Made by a program: the position numbers and the translations under genes. Below the pieces are notes generated by a model. That model saw only the letters and a program-made list of their open reading frames with translations. It did no database searches and was not told the origin of the DNA. Positions 10,344 through 18,639 of a stretch of DNA of 64,000 bases are shown here, in pieces (positions within the stretch are counted from its first letter, which is position 1; every line of letters starts with the position of its first letter). The DNA comes from JBGVSA01 sp049840475 (lineage in GTDB: Bacteria > Pseudomonadota > Gammaproteobacteria > Burkholderiales > Rhodocyclaceae): contig JASGKX010000003.1 of assembly GCA_049840475.1 (NCBI GenBank), positions 744,001 through 808,000 of the forward strand. Direction: 5' to 3'.

Positions 10344-11057
10344 ATGCCTAGGGAAAGCACCCTAGCCGCCATAAGAAAATCCGCCATGTACGACACGACA
10401 ATTACCCCAAACTCCTACCGCCCTTCTCTGAGCAATCGGTTGCATCGATCACTCCGCACCTCCGCGACCGTTCGAGTCGTGGCCATCGATCCGCACCCGA
10501 TGATCCTGCGGGGATTGTCAATCCTGTTCGGCGAAAGTCCGCTGATCGAGTTGGTTGGCACCGCCAGCGACGGGGCAGCGGGATTGGCGCTCATCGAAGA
10601 ACTCAAGCCCGCCGTCGTGTTGACCGAAATCGCCTTGCCCGATATGGCCGGCTCGGAACTCATCCGCGCCGTCCTTGCCGTGTCGCCATCGCCTGCTGTC
10701 GTCGTTTTTTCTTCGACGCATTCGACCATGCCGAGTGCATTCAATGCAGCGCGCGCGGGAGCCAAGGGCTACGTCAGCAAAGAAACCGACCTTGATGCCG
10801 TCATCACTACCATCACGCTGGTCGCCAAGGGCTTTACCTGCCTGCCGGAGCATTCGCTGCCCGACGTCAAGTCGCGTCTGTCCAGCCGCGAAACCGAAGT
10901 CATGCAGGCTCTCCTCGGCGGCATGAACAACCGTACCGTCGCAGCCAAGCTCGGCATCAACGAGAAGACGGTGAGTCACTACAAATGCACAGCCATGAAG
11001 AAGCTCAAGGTCACCTCGCTCGCCGTGCTGGCGGGGATGGACGTGCATCCGTGGTGA
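10344..11057 (+). CDS. LuxR-type regulator with atypical receiver (Glu at phosphoacceptor position)
   Basis: Response-regulator-like protein of 237 residues (ATG 10344; a second possible ATG at 10386 gives 223; neither has a strong ribosome-binding site). The receiver fold is clear, but the usual acidic pair before His-Pro is D49-P50 (AIDPHP) and the phosphoacceptor position is E95 (VVLTEIALPDMAG). K146 is kept (GYVSKE). The LuxR-type HTH is normal: LSSRETEVMQALLGG and VAAKLGINEKTVSHYK. It probably does not use ordinary Asp phosphorylation. The gene is divergent from the kinase operon at 6674-9940, so it may set that operon's or the adhesin's expression. That role is inferred. Confidence 0.88.
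   Translation: MPRESTLAAIRKSAMYDTTITPNSYRPSLSNRLHRSLRTSATVRVVAIDPHPMILRGLSILFGESPLIELVGTASDGAAGLALIEELKPAVVLTEIALPDMAGSELIRAVLAVSPSPAVVVFSSTHSTMPSAFNAARAGAKGYVSKETDLDAVITTITLVAKGFTCLPEHSLPDVKSRLSSRETEVMQALLGGMNNRTVAAKLGINEKTVSHYKCTAMKKLKVTSLAVLAGMDVHPW
10348..10365. promoter_or_regulatory. Inverted repeat CTAGGG-N6-CCCTAG, possible operator
   Basis: A perfect six-base inverted repeat with a six-base spacer at the start of the second regulator gene. If translation begins at ATG 10386 it lies in the leader and could be an autoregulatory site; if it begins at 10344 it is within the first codons. CTAG is generally rare in proteobacterial DNA, which makes two copies this close notable. No protein is known to bind it. 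Confidence 0.3.
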
Positions 11058-11150
11058 ATGATTCGCTCACGATTGGTCGCGGGGCTGCCGGTGGCGCGAA
11101 GAGCCTGTGAGCCCTGACCATGGCCTCATCGCGGAATCGAGCACACGCTG

Positions 11151-14100
11151 TTAGTGAAAATCGCGGCTCGTCACTTCCAGCCGCCCCAGCCAGGGCGAAA
11201 GATCCACCAGTCGTTTAGCGACGAGCAGCACGACATTGTTGGCGCACTGCAATTGACCGTACACGCCGAGCAAACGGGCGCTGAGCACTTCGCGTCGATG
11301 CCGGTCGACCACATCCGGATGGACGATGACGTTGATCACGCCGGTTTCGTCTTCCAGCGTAATGAACACACTCTTGGCCGACCCCGGCTTCTGGCGACAA
11401 GTGACGAGCCCAGCCGTGCGCCCGGCGGCGCCATCGGCCAGATTGCGGTTGTTCTTGTCGAGCCCCCGCGCGGCCATCGCCATGATTTCGGTGGTCGGCC
11501 CAAAACGACGCGCATTGAGCCGTTCGCGCAACAAGGCCACCGGGTGACGCTCCAGCGTAAGGCCGACGTGACGATAGTCGGCAAGGATGTTCTCGCCCTC
11601 GGTGGGCGCAGCCAACACAACCGGCGCCTCACGCGGCTGGGCCGTGTCGAACAGATCGCCCTGCCGCTGTATGCCGCTCACCTGCCACGCACTCTGGCGA
11701 CGGTGCCCGCTCAACGCTTTCAGCGCCCCCGCTGCGGCGAGGCATCGCAACTCGCCCGATGACAGATCGGCACGCGCGGCAAGGTCTTCAATGCCCACGA
11801 AAACGCCCTGCCCGCGCGCTGTGCTGATGCGCTCGGCGGCGGCCTGCGAAAAGCCATTTACCTCGTGCAACCCCATGCGCACGGCCGGACGCACTCCATC
11901 TACTGGTTCAAGATAACTGAACCAGTTGCTGCGACACACATCAACGGGCTCCACGCACACGCCATGACGACGCGCGTCCTGCACGAGCTGCGCGGAGGCG
12001 TAAAAACCCATCGGCTGGCTGTTGAGCAGCGCGCACAAAAAGGCCTCTGGCTCGTGGCATTTGAGCCACGCCGAGGCATATGCCAGCAATGCAAAACTGG
12101 CCGCGTGGGATTCGGGGAAGCCGTATTCGCCAAAGCCTTCGATCTGCTTACAAAGCCGTTCAGCAAACTCACCCAGTCCCTTTCCTTCCATGCCGGTCTT
12201 GAGTTTTTCCTTGAATTTTTCGAGGTGCCCTTTCTTCTTCCACGACGCCATGGCGCGGCGTAGCTGATCCGCTTCGCCCGCAGAGAAATCCGCCCCCACG
12301 ATCGCCAGTTGCATCACTTGCTCCTGAAAGATCGGCACACCGCAGGTGCGTTCGAGCACTTCGTCGATCTCGGGGCTGATGGACTGGATCTTGGTCGGGT
12401 CGTCATGCCCGGCGAGGAACGGATGCACCATGCCGCCCTGGATCGGCCCGGGGCGCACGATGGCGACCTGCACGACGAGGTCGTAATAGTTCTTCGGACG
12501 CAGGCGCGGCAGCATCGACATCTGCGCACGCGACTCGATCTGGAATACGCCAATGGTGTCGGCCTTGCTGATCATGTCGAACGTCGGCTTGTCCTTGGAT
12601 GGAATGTCCGCCATCGTCAGCGCGTACCCTCGCCGCACCGACGCCCAGTTGAGCGCGCGACGGATCACGGTAAGCATGCCTAGCGCCAGCACGTTGACCT
12701 TGAGCAGGCCAAGCGATTCAAGATCGTCCTTGTCCCATTGGATGACCGAACGCTCGGCCATGGCGGCGTTTTCGATCGGCACCAATCGCGACAACGGCCC
12801 GCGCGAAATGACAAAGCCGCCCACGTGCTGCGACAGGTGGCGCGGAAATTCACGCAACTCATCGGCCAGCTCCAGCCACTTGACCACGCGCGGGCTATCC
12901 AGCCGCAAGCCGATGCCAGCCAGGCGTTCGGGCAACTCGTCGCGCTTGTCCCACCACGCCAGCGAACGTGTCAGCGCCGTGACTTCGGCCTCGCCAAAAC
13001 CCAGCGCCGTACCAACGTCACGCAATGCGCTCTTGGTGCGATAACGGATGACTGTGGCGGCCAATGCAGCGCGTTCTCGACCGTACTTGCGGTAGATGTA
13101 CTGGATGACTTCTTCGCGCCGCTCGTGTTCGAAGTTGACGTCGATGTCCGGCGGTTCGTCGCGCTCACGCGAGAGAAAACGTCCGAAAAGCAGATGCGCA
13201 CGTGTCGGATCGACCTCGGTAATGCCCAGCGCATAGCACACCGTCGAGTTGGCCGCCGAACCGCGCCCCTGGCACAAAATGCCCTCGCCGCGCGCGAACT
13301 TGACGATGTCATAGACGGTAAGAAAGAACGCTTCATAACGCTTCTCTTCGATCAGCGCGAGTTCCTTCTCCACCCCGTCTCTTACCTTCTGACTCTCGCC
13401 ATTGGGATAGCGGCGGCGCAGACCGGCTTCGGTCTCGTGCCGCAAATAGGATGTCGGCGTATGGCCGGGCGGGACGATTTCTTCGGGGTATTCGTAGCCC
13501 AGCGTACCAAGGTCGAACTGGCAACGCTGCGCAATCGCCACGCTCTGCGCCAGCAGATGCGGCGGATACAGGCGCGCCAGCCGCGTGCGCGTACGCAAGT
13601 GGCGCTCGCCATTCGGAAACAAGGCCTTGCCCGCCGCGAACACCGTGGTGCGCAAGCGGATAGCGGTAAGCGTGTCCTGCAAGCGGCGGCGGCGACGCTC
13701 ATGCATGTGCACGTCACCCGCTGCCATCAGCGGAATGCCTATCGCGTCGCCAATGCGATGCAGCACATCGAGGCGGCCCGCATCATCAGGCCCGCACAGC
13801 ATTTCGGCAGCGATCCACAGGCGGTTCTGCGGTGGGCCGATACCCTCGGGCGGCTCTGGTGGAAAACAGCGCGCCAGCCATTGCGCGTCTTCCTGCGTTG
13901 GGGCCTCGCCCGGCACCCATAGCGCAAGACACCCCGGCACCGCGCCGCGCGGCACGATGGGCGTAAAGTCACCGCGCAACAAACGGTATTCGCCCTTCTG
14001 TGAACGCCGCCGCGCCAGCGTGATAAGGCTGCACAGGTTGCCGTAGCCGTCGCGGTCCTGCGCCAGCAGCACGAGTTTGAGCCCGCATTCGAGCGTGAAT

Positions 14101-14405
14101 TCGCTGCCCACGATCAGCCTGGGCATCGGCATCACGGGCGGCGGCGCCTTGCCCGCCTTGATGGCTTCGGCTGCTTTTTCAGCGTCTTCCAGCGCCATGT
14201 CGCGTAACGCCTGCCACGCCTGTACGACACCCGCCACCGAGCATTCATCGGTGATCGCCAGAGCGGCGTAACCACGCTTGCGCGCCTGCGCCATCAGCTC
14301 GGCCGGCTGTGAAGCGCCACGCAGAAAGCTGAAGTTGCTCAGGCAATGCAACTCGGCGTAATCAGGCAGGGCTTGCGTCATGGCACGTTCAGGCAAAGTA
14401 CCCAT
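11151..14405 (-). CDS. dnaE2: Error-prone DNA polymerase DnaE2 (ImuC)
   Basis: C-family translesion polymerase, the catalytic partner of ImuA-ImuB in SOS mutagenesis. N-terminal PHP domain (AELHCLSNFSFLRGAS), palm with PDID (D420, D422) and GRGSAANS, and a C-terminal OB fold. Length 1084 residues from ATG 14405, which overlaps the end of imuB and has GAGGGTGG upstream; ATG 14381 is the alternative. The frame is open up to 14846 but that part is antisense-like noise inside imuB. Two residues depart from the family: N424 (PDIDVNF, normally PDIDVDF) and N571 (LKVNVLAL, normally KVDVLAL), the latter aligning with the third catalytic Asp of Pol III alpha. Both codons lie in a GTCGAC-to-GTCAAC change, see findings. 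Confidence 0.95.
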   Translation of the reverse strand: MGTLPERAMTQALPDYAELHCLSNFSFLRGASQPAELMAQARKRGYAALAITDECSVAGVVQAWQALRDMALEDAEKAAEAIKAGKAPPPVMPMPRLIVGSEFTLECGLKLVLLAQDRDGYGNLCSLITLARRRSQKGEYRLLRGDFTPIVPRGAVPGCLALWVPGEAPTQEDAQWLARCFPPEPPEGIGPPQNRLWIAAEMLCGPDDAGRLDVLHRIGDAIGIPLMAAGDVHMHERRRRRLQDTLTAIRLRTTVFAAGKALFPNGERHLRTRTRLARLYPPHLLAQSVAIAQRCQFDLGTLGYEYPEEIVPPGHTPTSYLRHETEAGLRRRYPNGESQKVRDGVEKELALIEEKRYEAFFLTVYDIVKFARGEGILCQGRGSAANSTVCYALGITEVDPTRAHLLFGRFLSRERDEPPDIDVNFEHERREEVIQYIYRKYGRERAALAATVIRYRTKSALRDVGTALGFGEAEVTALTRSLAWWDKRDELPERLAGIGLRLDSPRVVKWLELADELREFPRHLSQHVGGFVISRGPLSRLVPIENAAMAERSVIQWDKDDLESLGLLKVNVLALGMLTVIRRALNWASVRRGYALTMADIPSKDKPTFDMISKADTIGVFQIESRAQMSMLPRLRPKNYYDLVVQVAIVRPGPIQGGMVHPFLAGHDDPTKIQSISPEIDEVLERTCGVPIFQEQVMQLAIVGADFSAGEADQLRRAMASWKKKGHLEKFKEKLKTGMEGKGLGEFAERLCKQIEGFGEYGFPESHAASFALLAYASAWLKCHEPEAFLCALLNSQPMGFYASAQLVQDARRHGVCVEPVDVCRSNWFSYLEPVDGVRPAVRMGLHEVNGFSQAAAERISTARGQGVFVGIEDLAARADLSSGELRCLAAAGALKALSGHRRQSAWQVSGIQRQGDLFDTAQPREAPVVLAAPTEGENILADYRHVGLTLERHPVALLRERLNARRFGPTTEIMAMAARGLDKNNRNLADGAAGRTAGLVTCRQKPGSAKSVFITLEDETGVINVIVHPDVVDRHRREVLSARLLGVYGQLQCANNVVLLVAKRLVDLSPWLGRLEVTSRDFH

Positions 14406-15822
14406 GCAGCCACCACCCTCGCGTATCGCGGAAAATCCAGACCCATTCACCACGCTCGGACTGCGCCACGTAGTAATCGCGACGCAAATCGCCCACCATG
14501 CTGCGACATTTTTCGCCTTCGTCCCACCAGCCGCTTTCGATACGTTCCGGCCCCGCCAGACGATGCAGCCGCCCGTTGCTGTACAGGCCATCGTCACGTT
14601 GCTGGACGGTACGCGGTACGGGCAATAGCCATAGCGGGCGTGGCGTGGTTGTCTGTGCGACCTTGCCCTGCCCTTGCGGCATTTGACGTGTGGCGCATTC
14701 GGGGCGGTGATCCGCCTGCACGGCCAGCCCATGCACGGCGTCCACGCCCAGGCGCGCGCGCAGTCGTTCGATGACCGGCGCCAGCGAACGTGCGGCGGTC
14801 TGGGCAAACAAGCCTTCGCTCGTGCCCGACAAGGCTTCGGGCGCACTGGCCTCCAGTCGCAAATCCGTCACGGCGGCGGCAAGGCGCAAACGTTCAAGAC
14901 GCTCGCGCAGTACGCGTTCCATGCGTGCGAGGTCGGCCGTCACATCGGCAAAACTCAGCACCAGTCGCGTCGGTGGAATGTATTCGTGCACCAGTTCAAA
15001 TACGCATTCGGTCACGCCCGCTGCACGCCCGCCGAGCCAGCCCGCAAGGCTCGCCAACATGCGTCGGGCAGCAAACAACAGCATCGATGCGTGATCGACC
15101 TTGGCGGGTAGCTCCAGCTTTTGCGCAAAGCACTCAGGGAAGACAAAGCTCTGCCGCAGATCGGGCGCTTCACCCAGGGCTTGCGCCAGTTGGTGTGCCA
15201 TCAGCGGCCCGAAGCGCCGCGCCAGACCGGCTCGCGGCAACTCGAACAGATCGCCCAACGTACGCACACCCAGCGCGCCAAGCGTATTGGCATCGGCCTG
15301 CGTCAGGCGCAGCACGTCCACATCCAGCGGCGCGAGCGCGGTTTGCAGATCATCGGCATTCAGGCAGGCGCCGGACTGCCCCGCCCGCGCCAGCCATTGC
15401 GCCGCAAGCGGTGTAGGCGCCAACGACAGGCACGCAGAAAACCCCTGCGCGTCGATATCGGCCACCACCTGGCGGCACAGTGGCTTCAGGCCACCGAAAA
15501 GCCGCAGACAACCGCTGATTTCGATGAGCAGTTCATCTGCACCAGCCACGCTGACATGCGGCGAAAAACCACCCGCCCAACACGCCAATTGATGCAGCGT
15601 GTCGCCCCCTCGTGCAGCATCACATTCATGCACCGCCAGCCCCGGCGCCAGACCGAGCGCGCTGGCCAGCCGCATGCCGGGGTGGATGCCGTGGGCTTCG
15701 GCTGCATCGTTGGCACAGGCAATGCGCTGCTGCGACACAGCCACGGCCGCTCCTTCGTCAGGCGGAAAGACTTCCAGCGCCAGCCGATGAAAGCGCATGC
15801 ACAGCCACAGTGCCTGCTTCAT
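14389..15822 (-). CDS. imuB: ImuB, inactive Y-family polymerase-like SOS protein
   Basis: Accessory protein of the mutasome that tethers DnaE2 to the beta clamp and ImuA. 477 residues from ATG 15822 (AAGGTGG just upstream). The N-terminal half has a Y-family polymerase fold (WLCMRFHRLALEVFP, ISGCLRLFGG, GVRTLGDLFELPRAGLARRFG) but lacks the Asp of the first catalytic motif, as ImuB proteins do. The start codon overlaps the imuA stop by four bases (ATGA), and the 3' end overlaps the dnaE2 start, so the three genes are a tightly coupled operon. The frame extends up to 15966 only as a shadow of imuA. Confidence 0.95.
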   Translation of the reverse strand: MKQALWLCMRFHRLALEVFPPDEGAAVAVSQQRIACANDAAEAHGIHPGMRLASALGLAPGLAVHECDAARGGDTLHQLACWAGGFSPHVSVAGADELLIEISGCLRLFGGLKPLCRQVVADIDAQGFSACLSLAPTPLAAQWLARAGQSGACLNADDLQTALAPLDVDVLRLTQADANTLGALGVRTLGDLFELPRAGLARRFGPLMAHQLAQALGEAPDLRQSFVFPECFAQKLELPAKVDHASMLLFAARRMLASLAGWLGGRAAGVTECVFELVHEYIPPTRLVLSFADVTADLARMERVLRERLERLRLAAAVTDLRLEASAPEALSGTSEGLFAQTAARSLAPVIERLRARLGVDAVHGLAVQADHRPECATRQMPQGQGKVAQTTTPRPLWLLPVPRTVQQRDDGLYSNGRLHRLAGPERIESGWWDEGEKCRSMVGDLRRDYYVAQSERGEWVWIFRDTRGWWLHGYFA

Positions 15823-16553
15823 GGCGCCACCTTCGCAGACTCCGGCGTCTTGGTGGGCGACGGCACGCCGCGCAGCACGACCTGCCCCACCGGCGGCACA
15901 GAACGACGCAGTACCCGCTGCCACGGCAAGGGGCGCTCCACCTGCAGCAACAAACTGCGGGCACACGGAGGGCCGCGTCGCTTGAGGATGTCTACGCGCA
16001 AGCCATCAGGGCTGCCAGCCAGAACCAAGCGCAACGGCGCGGGGGACGCCACGCGTGCGCAGGCGTCGTCACGGAACATGAAAGCCAGGCTGCGGCAACC
16101 TTCGGCCGCCAGTTGCAGACGGCGCAACGTTTTGTTGTCGACGCGGGCGGGCAGCCACGCCAGCACAGCACCCAACGCACCGCTACCAAGCAGTTGTTCG
16201 GTACTCCAGGCGATGTCCTCGTCAGCGGCTTTCACCCAGAACATCTGCGCCAATGGCAAATGCGCGGCCCACGCGGGCGCATGCGCACAGGCAGGCGGTG
16301 CGACGATGGCGATGGGCGCTTCATCCACCACCGCACGCAAAGCCGGCAACAGCAGCGAGACCTCGCCGATGGCGCGTGTGGCAGACAACAATTCCACCAG
16401 CGCGCCGCGCGGCCATCCACCACCGGGCAATTGGGCATCGAGCGTGTCGAAGCCACTGACCAGGGCCTGTCCGTCCAGCGCGGCCAGCCGGTCGCCGCGC
16501 CACACATCGGTGCGCTGGAGGATATCCATCAGGGTGGCGGTGGCGGCAGGCAT
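15819..16553 (-). CDS. imuA: ImuA, RecA/SulA-like SOS translesion protein
   Basis: First gene of the imuA-imuB-dnaE2 operon, 244 residues from ATG 16553. The family hallmarks are the opening ILQRTDVWRGDRLA, the FDTLDAQLPGGGWPRGALVELL segment typical of ImuA/SulA, and an RCxPP-like RRGPPCARS near the end. The frame is also open to an ATG at 16619, but that start lies inside the LexA box and its first residues would be encoded by the operator, so I reject it. No clear ribosome-binding site is visible before 16553; ATG 16529 is a further alternative. The product interacts with RecA in related systems (established for the family). Confidence 0.92.
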   Translation of the reverse strand: MPAATATLMDILQRTDVWRGDRLAALDGQALVSGFDTLDAQLPGGGWPRGALVELLSATRAIGEVSLLLPALRAVVDEAPIAIVAPPACAHAPAWAAHLPLAQMFWVKAADEDIAWSTEQLLGSGALGAVLAWLPARVDNKTLRRLQLAAEGCRSLAFMFRDDACARVASPAPLRLVLAGSPDGLRVDILKRRGPPCARSLLLQVERPLPWQRVLRRSVPPVGQVVLRGVPSPTKTPESAKVAP

Positions 16554-16595
16554 GTGGGAGGCGAAAAAACCGGAGGGAGGATCGATTCGACCCAA

Positions 16596-16615
16596 TACTG
16601 TATTTTTATACAGTA
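16596..16615 (-). promoter_or_regulatory. LexA box (SOS operator) of imuA-imuB-dnaE2
   Basis: TACTGTATTTTTATACAGTA matches the proteobacterial LexA consensus TACTGTATATATATACAGTA, with the CTGT and ACAG arms perfect. It lies 43 bases upstream of the chosen imuA start, with a TTGATA overlapping its edge on the operon strand that could be a -35. It predicts DNA-damage induction of the whole cassette. The divergent EAL gene begins about 150 bases away and might also feel LexA. Confidence 0.93.
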
Positions 16616-16767
16616 TCAAAGACTTTTCCAGCCTAGCCGACGTGTGACATGCAAGCTCACGAACGCTCGCGCCAATCCGCCACGCCTGCTGCTGTCACAT
16701 AAACTTCATTCCACTTTGACGTTGACAAGCCGTTATACGGGACTCGAACACCCGTACAGGTTTTCTC

Positions 16768-18555
16768 ATGTCCGCCGCCGTACGTCATGCCATCCAGCAA
16801 CCGGAGCGCCCCCTCCTCGCTGCCCAATCGCCCGTGGATCTGCATGCCCTTCAAGCGAATTTCCAACCGATTTTCAACCTCGCCACGGGTGCCCTGCATG
16901 GCTTTGAAGGACTGATCCGCCCGCCCCGCGACAGCGGTCTGTGCAGCGCCTTCGAGCTGTTCGCGCTGGCCCGCGCGGCCGACATGTCTATCAAGCTCGA
17001 ACAGGCCGCCGCGCAGACACTGGTACGTCGCTTCACGGAATTGGGCCTGCCCGGCACGCTGTCGCTCAACTTCAGTTGCGACACCCTACTGCATCTGGGC
17101 GCAGCACCTGAACAGGTCGACACCGCGCTGCGCGAGATCGCACACCTCGGCGACCGCCTCGTCATTGAAGTCACCGAGCAAGACGTGGCCGAGGACGTCG
17201 GACGGCTGGTCGCAGCCATCGATCTTTTGCGCCACCAGCGCGGCAAGGTCGCGCTCGACGACTTTGGCATGGCGCAATCGAGTCTTGCGTTGTGGATTCA
17301 GTTGCAGCCCGAAGTGCTCAAGCTCGATCGCTTCTTCGTCGCCGGCATCGACGGCGATTCGCGCAAGTTCGAGACCGTCAAATCCATCGTGCAACTTGCC
17401 GCCACGCTGGGCTCCGAAGTGGTTGCCGAGGGCATCGAACGGATTGAAGAACTGATCGTGCTGCGCGACCTCGGCGTGCAATACGGGCAGGGCTTTCTGC
17501 TAGGACGACCAAGTGCAGAACCGGTGAGCGAACTCCCCGCCAAGGTGTGGGAAGCGCTGGGCAACCGTGCCATCGCCGTGTTCCCCGAACCCGCACGCAT
17601 CGGCCCGACCATCATGCGTGTCGACCGCGTACTCAACGAAGCGCCGTGCGTGGGCCCGACCACCAGCAACAACGAATTGCTGCGCGTCTTCCACCATCAC
17701 CCGGAATTGACGGCGGTGGCCATCGTGTCGGATGACGGCCACCCGGTCGGCGTGGTCAACCGCCGTTCGTTCATCGACACGCTGTCACTGCCATTCCATG
17801 AAGAACTCTTCGGGCGCCGACCGTGCACGCTGTTCATGGACACCGACCCGATCCTGGTCGAGCGTTCGGCGAGCTTCGACGAGTTGGCCGACATCATCAC
17901 CGACGAAGACCAGCGATACCTGTACGACGGTTTCATCATCACCGAGAACGGCCGCTACGTTGGTCTGGGCACCGGGTCAGCCCTGGTGCGGATGGTCACC
18001 GAAAACCGCATCGAAGCCGCACGTTATGCCAATCCGCTGACTTTTCTGCCGGGCAACATACCGATCTCGCGCCACATCGACCGCCTGCTCCAAAGCCAGA
18101 CCGGTTTCGTCGCCTGCTACTGCGACCTCGACCATTTCAAGCCCTTCAACGACCAGTACGGCTACTGGAAAGGCGACGAGATGATCAAGCTCGCAGCGGC
18201 GTGCCTGACGCAATCGTGCAACCCGCTGCGCGATTTTCTCGGCCATGTCGGGGGCGATGACTTTCTCGTGCTCTTCCAGAGCGACGACTGGCAACACCGG
18301 CTGCTCGCCGCGCTTGAGCAGTTCCGCCTGCGTGCAAGCACGCTGTTCAATGACGAAGACCGCGCACGCGGCGGCATCGAAGCCGAAGACCGCCAGGGCC
18401 GCATGGCATTCTTCCCGCTCACGACGATGAGCGCGGGCGCATTGCGCGTGCACACCGGCCACAGCCTGTCGCACGAAAAGGTCGCTTCACGCGCAGCCGC
18501 TGCCAAGCGCGCCGCCAAACAGGGGCGCACCTTGCTGCACGTGGAAGAAGCCTGA
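16768..18555 (+). CDS. EAL - CBS pair - GGDEF-type cyclic-di-GMP protein
   Basis: Cytoplasmic c-di-GMP turnover or sensing protein of 595 residues without membrane segments. The EAL domain (about 30-270) keeps the metal and substrate residues: E47 in FEGLIR, LNFS, IEVTEQ, ALDDFG, LKLDRFFV, VAEGIE and YGQGFLLGRP. It is probably an active phosphodiesterase. A CBS pair follows (about 295-415, with PVGVVNRRSF and ITENGRYVGLG). The C-terminal GGDEF-like domain has DLDHFKPFNDQYGYWKGDE and a signature GGDDF instead of GGDEF, so cyclase activity is uncertain. It may act as an allosteric GTP sensor. Translation starts at ATG 16768 with an AGG upstream. The gene is divergent from the SOS operon. Confidence 0.92.
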   Translation: MSAAVRHAIQQPERPLLAAQSPVDLHALQANFQPIFNLATGALHGFEGLIRPPRDSGLCSAFELFALARAADMSIKLEQAAAQTLVRRFTELGLPGTLSLNFSCDTLLHLGAAPEQVDTALREIAHLGDRLVIEVTEQDVAEDVGRLVAAIDLLRHQRGKVALDDFGMAQSSLALWIQLQPEVLKLDRFFVAGIDGDSRKFETVKSIVQLAATLGSEVVAEGIERIEELIVLRDLGVQYGQGFLLGRPSAEPVSELPAKVWEALGNRAIAVFPEPARIGPTIMRVDRVLNEAPCVGPTTSNNELLRVFHHHPELTAVAIVSDDGHPVGVVNRRSFIDTLSLPFHEELFGRRPCTLFMDTDPILVERSASFDELADIITDEDQRYLYDGFIITENGRYVGLGTGSALVRMVTENRIEAARYANPLTFLPGNIPISRHIDRLLQSQTGFVACYCDLDHFKPFNDQYGYWKGDEMIKLAAACLTQSCNPLRDFLGHVGGDDFLVLFQSDDWQHRLLAALEQFRLRASTLFNDEDRARGGIEAEDRQGRMAFFPLTTMSAGALRVHTGHSLSHEKVASRAAAAKRAAKQGRTLLHVEEA

Positions 18556-18639
18556 CGTCGCACAACGTGGGATTGCACCGATGCCCTGCGGGCGGGCGGT
18601 TGGCGATAATGTCCGACCGCCCACCGAAGGACATGCTTC

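Noticed and set aside
10618..10623. GTTGAC in the atypical response regulator as another altered GTCGAC
   Set aside because: The encoded Leu (VVLTE) is the usual residue in receivers, so there is no sign of change here.
14406..14846. N-terminal extension of the dnaE2 frame
   Set aside because: It overlaps imuB in another frame, is Arg/Pro/Trp-rich and not DnaE2-like; the family N-terminus begins at ATG 14405 or 14381.
16736..16754. ACGGGACTCGAACACCCGT, resembling a tRNA T-arm
   Set aside because: The loop is nine bases instead of seven and no acceptor, D or anticodon arms can be drawn; it overlaps the EAL gene leader.
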